NCBI GenBank assembly: GCA_034440615.1
Contig: JAOTOM010003997.1
Span: 1 to 64,000 of the forward strand
DNA: 64,000 nucleotides
Origin: Ashinkailepas kermadecensis
Taxonomy: Eukaryota; Arthropoda; Thecostraca; Neolepadidae
Reading direction: 5' to 3'
Part shown: positions 58,455-64,000 of the stretch, piece after piece
Layout: every line of letters begins with the position of its first letter
How positions within the stretch are numbered: the stretch's first letter is position 1
Notes under the pieces: generated by a model
What the model was told of the DNA's origin: nothing
Seen by the model: the letters and a program-made list of their open reading frames with translations, nothing else
Database searches by the model: none
Program-made: the position numbers and the translations under genes

Positions 58455-59870
58455 CAGCTGATGGGCCTGTCCGGGCCGTGCTGCTGTCGTGCCGTGCTGG
58501 GACGTGTGTGTGGTGAGCGGGGCCCGCCGACCCCAGCCGACGGGCCGGGCCGTGCTACTGTCGTGCCGTGTTGGGACGTGTGTGTGGTGAGCGGGGCCCG
58601 CCGTCCCCAGCCGACTGGCCGGGCCGTGCTACTGTCGTGCCGTGTTGGGACGTGTGTGTGGTGAGCGGGGCCCGCCGACCCCAGCCGACGGGCCGGGCCG
58701 TGCTGCTGTCGTGCCGTGTTGGGACGTGTGTGTGGTGAGCGGGGCCCGCCGACCCCAGCCGACGGGCCGGGCCGTGCTGCTGTCGTGCCGTGTTGGGACG
58801 TGTGTGTGGTGAGCGGGGCCCGCCGACCCCAGCCGACTGGCCGGGCCGTGCTGCTGTCGTGCCGTGTTGGGACGTGTGTGTGGCGAGCGGGGCCCGCCGT
58901 CCCCTTAGCCGACCCTGGCCCGGCCGTGCTGCTGTCGTGCCGTGCTGGGACGTATGTGTGGCGAGCGGGGCCGCCGACCCCAGCCGACGGGCCGGGCCGT
59001 GCTGCTGTCGTGCCGTGCGGGGACGTGGGACGTGTGTGTGGTGAGAGGGGCCCGCCGACCCCAGCCGACTGGCCGGGCCGTGCTGGGACGTGTGTGTGGT
59101 GAGCGGGGCCCGCCGACCCCAGCCGACTGGCCGGGCCGTGCTGCTGTCGTGCCGTGTTGGGACTGGTTTGGGGCGTGCCGTGCTGGGACGTGTGTGTGGT
59201 GAGCGGGGCCCGCCGACCCCAGCCGACTGGCCGGGCCGTGCTGCTGTCGTGCCGTGCTGGGACGTGTGTGTGGTGAGCGGGGCCCGCCGACCCCAGCCGA
59301 CTGGCCGGGCTGTCGTGCCTGGGGGACGTGTGTGTGGTGAGAGGGGCCCGCCGACCCCAGCCGACTGGCCGGGCCGTGCTGCTGTCGTGCCGTGTTGGGA
59401 CGTGTGTGTGGTGAGCGGGGCCGCCGACCCCAGCCGACTGGCCGGGCCGTGCTGCTGTCGTGCCGTGCGGGGACGTGTGTGTGGTGAGAGGGGCCCGCCG
59501 ACCCCAGCCGACGGGCCGGGCCGTGCTGCTGTCGTGCCGTGTTGGGACGTGTGTGTGGCGAGCGGGGCCCGCCGACCCCAGCCGACTGGCCGGGCCGTGC
59601 TGCTGTCGTGCCGTGTTGGGACGTGTGTGTGGCGAGAGGGGCCCGCCGACCCCAGCCGACGGGCCGGGCCGTGCTGCTGTCGTGCCGTGCGGGGACGTGT
59701 GGTGGTGGGGGACCCCCCTCCTGCTGGGACGTGTGTGTGGCGAGCGGGGCCCGCCGACCCCAGCCGACTGGCCGGGCCGTGCTGCTGTCGTGCCGTGCTG
59801 GGACGTGTGTGTGGTGAGCGGGGCCCGCCGACCCCAGCCGACGGGCCGGGCCGTGCTGCTGTCGCGCCGC
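58455..59870. repeat. 74-bp minisatellite, about 18 copies
   Basis: GC-rich units containing gtgctgctgtcgtgccgtg, gggacgtgtgtgtggtgagc and ccgccgaccccagccgac. Several copies have internal deletions (about 59080, 59165, 59310, 59700). Stop-free units of a length not divisible by three give minus frames of 540 and 448 codons and plus frames to 323, all overlapping. Confidence 0.95.
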
Positions 59871-60234
59871 ACCGAATCATACCGCGCTGGCCCCTTGCCA
59901 CCTGCCACGGTCAGCTCACTTGGATCGCCTCGTCGGCTGCCAAACTGGCCAGTGGAGCACAGCACAACACATCACAACACAACACATCACAACACAGCAG
60001 AGCACACTGTGTCGAGGCACTGCCCGCATCGCTGTATTACTGTGCGGAGCGACTATGCTGACGGCTTGTCTTCCGTGATGATGGCGGCTGTGACGACGAC
60101 ATTACGCGGCCCGCACGGCCGCTAACTGACGACGTCTGTGAGTGACTCGGTCTGACGCGATCGGGTCACCCCACCGGTCTGCTCGATCCGGTCGGCTGAC
60201 GTCTGTTGTCCTGTTCCCGGCTCTGTTGACCTAG
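59871..60234. other. unique spacer with acaacacatcacaacac repeats
   Basis: 59955-60000 holds a short run of cacaacacat words; the rest is unique and GC-rich. Confidence 0.45.
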
Positions 60235-60560
60235 CCTCGCCCCTGAACGGTCACTGGCCTGACTTCGACTCTGCACGGCCACTAACCTAGCCTCTCCCCG
60301 GAACGGCCGCTGACCTGCCCCCCCCCAGAAGCGGCCGCAGACTTAATCTTTCCCCGGAACGACCACTGGCCTAACCTCCACCGGGACGACTACTGGCCTA
60401 ACATCCCCGGAACGATCACCGACCTAACTTCTGGAAAGTGCGCTGACACGGCCTCTCCCCGGAACGGTCACTGACATAACCTCCCCCGGAACGACCACTT
60501 ACCCAACATCTCCCCTAAACGGCTGCTGACCTGACCTCGACTCTGAACAGCCGCTGAGCT
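60235..60560. repeat. about 30-bp degenerate repeat, about 10 copies
   Basis: Variants of cctccccggaacg and ccactggcctaac. Confidence 0.8.
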
Positions 60561-60954
60561 CCAAACCCTCGCAGCGCGTCAGCTGGAGGTGCTGTCACAC
60601 TCAGCCTCCAGCTTACCGTCTTCAGAATGAGAATATGCAGAGGCACGTCTCACGGCAATCCAATCGTAATTCAATTACTCGGCCTGTCAGCAGACTCTCC
60701 CCGGGCCTACGGCCGCCTGGCTGACCCCGACACGAGATATGGCGCTTCTTGTGAACGGTCGACCGACGAATTTGAATAGGACAGTTGCATCGCCGAGCAG
60801 CCGATTATTGAACTGCAGTTGAATGTATCAACCGGCGCAGAATATGCATGAGAGGCCGTTACGATCCAATGCATTATACACCATGGCGCCTGCACATGTC
60901 TGTGTGCGCACGTATGTGCACATTTGTGTGCACTGACGCGTGAGCGACTAGCAT
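60561..60954. other. unique spacer
   Basis: Nothing recognised except a short tgtgtgcgcacg-like stretch near 60900. Confidence 0.4.
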
Positions 60955-61303
60955 GGTCCGAGGGCTGCCATGCGGGCTGGCGCGAGCTGAAGGCTGCCGT
61001 GTGGGCTGGCGCGGGCTGAGGGCTGCTATATGGCTGGCGGGGGCTGAGGGCTGACATATGGGCTGGAGCAGCTGAGGGCTGCTGTGTGGGCTGGCGGGGG
61101 GCTAAGCTGTCGGGGGCACAGCTCACCAGCCATGCGGGCTGAGGGCTGACGTATGGGCTGGGGCGGCTGGATGCTTCTGTGTGGGCTGGCGGGGATTAAG
61201 GACTGCTGCTATGTGGGCTGGTGCGGGCTTAGGGCTGCCATGTGAGCTGGTGGGAGCTGACTGATGCCGTGTGGACTGGTGGGGGCTGAGGACTGCTGTG
61301 TGG
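60955..61303. repeat. 29-bp minisatellite, left arm
   Basis: Units of about 29 bp based on gggctgagggctg and tgtgggctgg. The same family resumes at 63006, after the LINE, so one array was split by the insertion. Confidence 0.88.
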
Positions 61304-63005
61304 TAGACAAGACAGCTGGAATGCACTTTTGTCGCCGACGATGTACTCAAGAGCTAGAAATAGACATACATGGCAAACGCATCCCAACTAAACGAATCGT
61401 AAGATTTCTTTGGATACAGCTTGATGGTCATTTGACTCATAAACAACATTTTAAGACACATAGGTACAACTGCTTTAAATCGCTCAGCCCGCTAAAATGT
61501 ATTTCTCGAACCTCGTACGGTGCAAATCGTAAAACACTGATGATGCTGTACCAGTCCTTGATTCGATCCAAGCTGGACTACGCGTGCTATGTGTACGACA
61601 GCGCTTGCACTACTAATACGCGTGTCCTTGACACGGTACACCATGAGGCAATACGCACCATTACCGGAACATTCCGAACCTCACCAATCGTTAGCCTGCT
61701 GGCAGAAGCTGACGAACCACCACTGGCTTGAAGACGGGAAATGCTTGGCATGCGGTACGCCTGCAGGTTGCGTCAGTTTCCCACTCACGCCACGTACCCA
61801 GCGGTGTTCTGGCGTCACACGTTGACACTGTTCCGCAGTAGGCAACGTGGGACGGCCTTGCCTTTCTGTGTACGTATCCGGAAGCTTCTGCAGGAGAGCA
61901 ATACTAGAGTGTGTCGAGTGATATGCGTAAGCAGCTACCGATACCCCCGTGGAATCTGGTGTCTCCTGCAGTTGACCTGACGCGGCGATGTGTAAGGGCG
62001 ATGCTCCACCCGAGCTGCTTCGGATGAAAACTTTGGAACATTTGGAAACGTATGGATGATGCACACGCATTTTTACAGACGGGTCGAAGGGTGACTGTGG
62101 AGTGGGATCTGCGTTTGTGGGCGGTTCCTCTGTCAGATACTTTGCCTAGGTATGCCTCGGTGTACAGTTTGGAGCTCGGTGCAATCATCAAGACGCTCCC
62201 CTACGTTGAGATTTCGAGGGATGTTGATTACGTCATTTTTTCCGATTCTATTTGCAGCCTTTTGGCACTGACTTGTTTTTACCCATCTGACCCATTGCTC
62301 CTTGATATTCTGACTCGTCTGACCGCTATACATCGGGATGGGAAACTGTGCGCTTGTGCTGGATCCAAAGCCATGTGGGAGTATCGGGAAATGAACGTGC
62401 CGATTTTGCAGCGAAATGGGCTGCCCGGAGACCACAAGCACGTGTTTTTCCACTGCCAGCCAGGGGCCATCTCCACGGAATATCATCATATATGAACACC
62501 AAGTGGCAGAGAAACTGGAGCGCACAGACTAACTATAAACTACACGCGATTAAACCACACCTTGGAGACTGACCATCGTGCTACCGCAGATCCAGAAGTG
62601 ACGAGGTGAAGTTTTGCAGACTGCGTCTCAGCCACACACATGCTACTCACCAATACCTTCTCTGCGTTGACGAGAGACCCCAGTGTCCCCGCTGTTTAGG
62701 AAACCTGACCGTGCGTCATGTACTTTTCTCGTGCCAGCACTTCTCAAGGGAGCGAAGGTTGTTCCATGGAAATAATACACGGCTCACCACACATCGCGAT
62801 GTCCTGGCTGGTTCACTCAGACATGGTTCATTTTGGGAACATGTTCCATTTTCTGAGAGCGATCGGTTTTCGGGCCATGTACTCACCCCGGTAACACCTT
62901 CTGTAGTGTCTGCACAACTAACTGAAACGCTGAACTGGAAGTTATGGGCGCTAAATAATCTCGCTTTGGTCGAAGTGCCCTTAAACTGAAATAACTAACT
63001 AATTA
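61304..63005 (+). mobile_element. 5'-truncated LINE with RNase H (I-type superfamily)
   Basis: About 1.7 kb bounded by the 12-mer actgctgtgtgg (61292-61303 and 63006-63017). In order on the plus strand: end of RT/thumb with FLWIQLDGHLTHKQHF, SLIRSKLDYACYVYDSA and FRTSPIVSLLAEADEPPLA (to 61731). Then, in a new frame, RREMLGMRYACRLRQFPTHA. An RNase H domain follows: FTDGSKGDCGVGSAF from about 62070, ELGAI and VIFSDS near 62170-62250, and QSHVGVSGNERADFAAK near 62360-62430. A C-terminal Cys/His segment has CPRC, LTVRHVLFSC (62606-62989). At least three frameshifts and a stop mean it is dead. The 3' tail ataactaactaatta recalls the TAA-rich tails of I elements. RNase H after RT points to the I superfamily; the exact clade is not determined. 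Confidence 0.88.
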
Positions 63006-63545
63006 ACTGCTGTGTGGGCTGGCGGGGGCGAAGGAATGGCATGTAGGCTGGTGCGGGTTTGGGGCTGCCTTATTAGCTGGTGGGAACTGACTGCTGCCGT
63101 GTGGGCTGGTGGGGGCTGAGGGCTGTCGTGTGGGCTGACTTGGGCTGAGGGTTGCCGTGTGGGCTGGTGGGGGCTGAGGGCTGTCGTGTGGGCTGGTGGG
63201 AACTGACTGCTGCCGTGTGGGCTGGTGGGGGCTGAGGGCTGTCGTGTGGGCTGACTTGGGCTGAGGGTTGCCGTGTGGGCTGGTGGGGGCTGAGGGCTGT
63301 CGTGTGGGCTGGTGGGGGCTGAGGGCTGCCGTGTGGGCTGACTTGGGCTGAGGGCTGCCGTGTGGACTGGTGGGGGCTGAGGCCTGTCGTGTGGGCTGAC
63401 TTGGGCTGAGGGCTGCCGTGTGGACTGGTGAGGGCTGAGGGCTGTCGTGTGGGCTGACTTGGGCTGAGGGCTGCCGTGTGGACTGGCGCGACTGAGGGCT
63501 GCTGCGTGGGCTGATGGGGCTGAAGGCTGGCATGTGAGCTGGAAC
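63006..63545. repeat. 29-bp minisatellite, right arm
   Basis: Units ctgagggctgtcgtgtgggc with alternating ends tgacttggg and tggtggggg, so partly a 58-bp dimer pattern. Minus frames of over 180 codons are repeat translations. Confidence 0.92.
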
Positions 63546-64000
63546 AAACGCTAGTATGCGGCGAGAACCCACACCACTGACCAGCACAAATAGCCACTCC
63601 ACTGTAGCTCTGCCGGCGAGAACCCACATCCTTGACCAGCGCAAATGGCCACTCCACTGTGTCTCTGCCGGCGAGGACCCACACCACTGACCAGCACAAA
63701 TAGCCACTCCACTGTGTCTCTGCCGGCGAGGACCCACACCACTGACCAGCACAAATAGCCACTCCACTAGGTCTTTGCCGACGAGGACCCACACCACTGA
63801 CCAGCACAAATAGCCACTCCACTGTGTCTCTGCCGGCGAGGACCCACACCCCTGACGAGCACAAATAGCCACTCCACTGTGTCTCTGCCGGCGAGGACCC
63901 ACACCACTGACCAGCACAAATAGCCACTCCACTGTGTCTCTGCCGGCGAGGACCCACACCCCTGACGAGCACAAATAGCCACTCCACTAGGTCTCTGCCG
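63546..64000. repeat. 55-bp minisatellite, at least 8 copies, runs off the window
   Basis: Units contain agcacaaatagccactccac and gtctctgccggcgaggaccc. Two unit types (ccactgaccagc and cccctgacgagc) alternate towards the right. Confidence 0.92.

Noticed and set aside
58343..59965. Minus-strand frame of 540 codons
   Set aside because: Translation of the 74-bp GC-rich array; another 448-codon minus frame and several plus frames overlap it.

Overview
This window is a piece of a eukaryotic, almost certainly metazoan, nuclear genome. The evidence is a spliced-looking first coding exon with a consensus GT donor, RNase H-bearing non-LTR retrotransposons of the I/Jockey type, hAT-like elements with 8-bp target duplications, long AT and GA microsatellites, and no bacterial gene organisation. 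An invertebrate, most likely an arthropod, fits the transposon types, but nothing here fixes the taxon.

Layout. 1-6391 is one 32-bp minisatellite of about 199 copies. 6392-13310 is mostly unique sequence with three smaller arrays. 13311-16200 is a decayed LINE whose endonuclease-RT linker has itself been amplified into a 79-bp tandem array. 16218-18280 is AT-rich sequence holding a diverged duplication. 18281-18597 is a GC-rich promoter-like stretch followed by the only convincing host exon, a signal-peptide exon resembling exon 1 of Wnt16/Wnt4-type genes; its intron would run to the right. 19617-48560 is a dense series of unrelated minisatellites (periods 22 to 121 bp) with unique spacers, an 87-bp perfect palindrome (29254-29489), a 206-bp hAT-like MITE (23708-23913) and an 880-bp segment between 15-bp direct repeats (31785-32664). 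48561-54480 is AT-richer, nearly free of minisatellites, and carries a 2.6-kb non-autonomous hAT-like element with a nested MITE and an AT microsatellite. 54478-64000 returns to minisatellites; in it a 5'-truncated RNase H LINE (61304-63005) sits inside a 29-bp array.

By my coordinates about 40 separate tandem arrays cover roughly 24 kb of the 64 kb. Most long open reading frames are by-products: the repeat units lack stop codons, and many have periods not divisible by three, so several frames stay open together. I do not annotate these as genes. Apart from the candidate Wnt exon and the retrotransposon remnants, no protein-coding gene, rRNA or intact tRNA is supported.

Most notable: the Wnt-like exon with three AGGTCA half-sites in DR1 spacing just upstream; a satellite born inside LINE coding sequence; trimeric higher-order structure recurring in unrelated arrays; an exact 22-bp match, inverted, between two neighbouring arrays; and the perfect 87-bp foldback.
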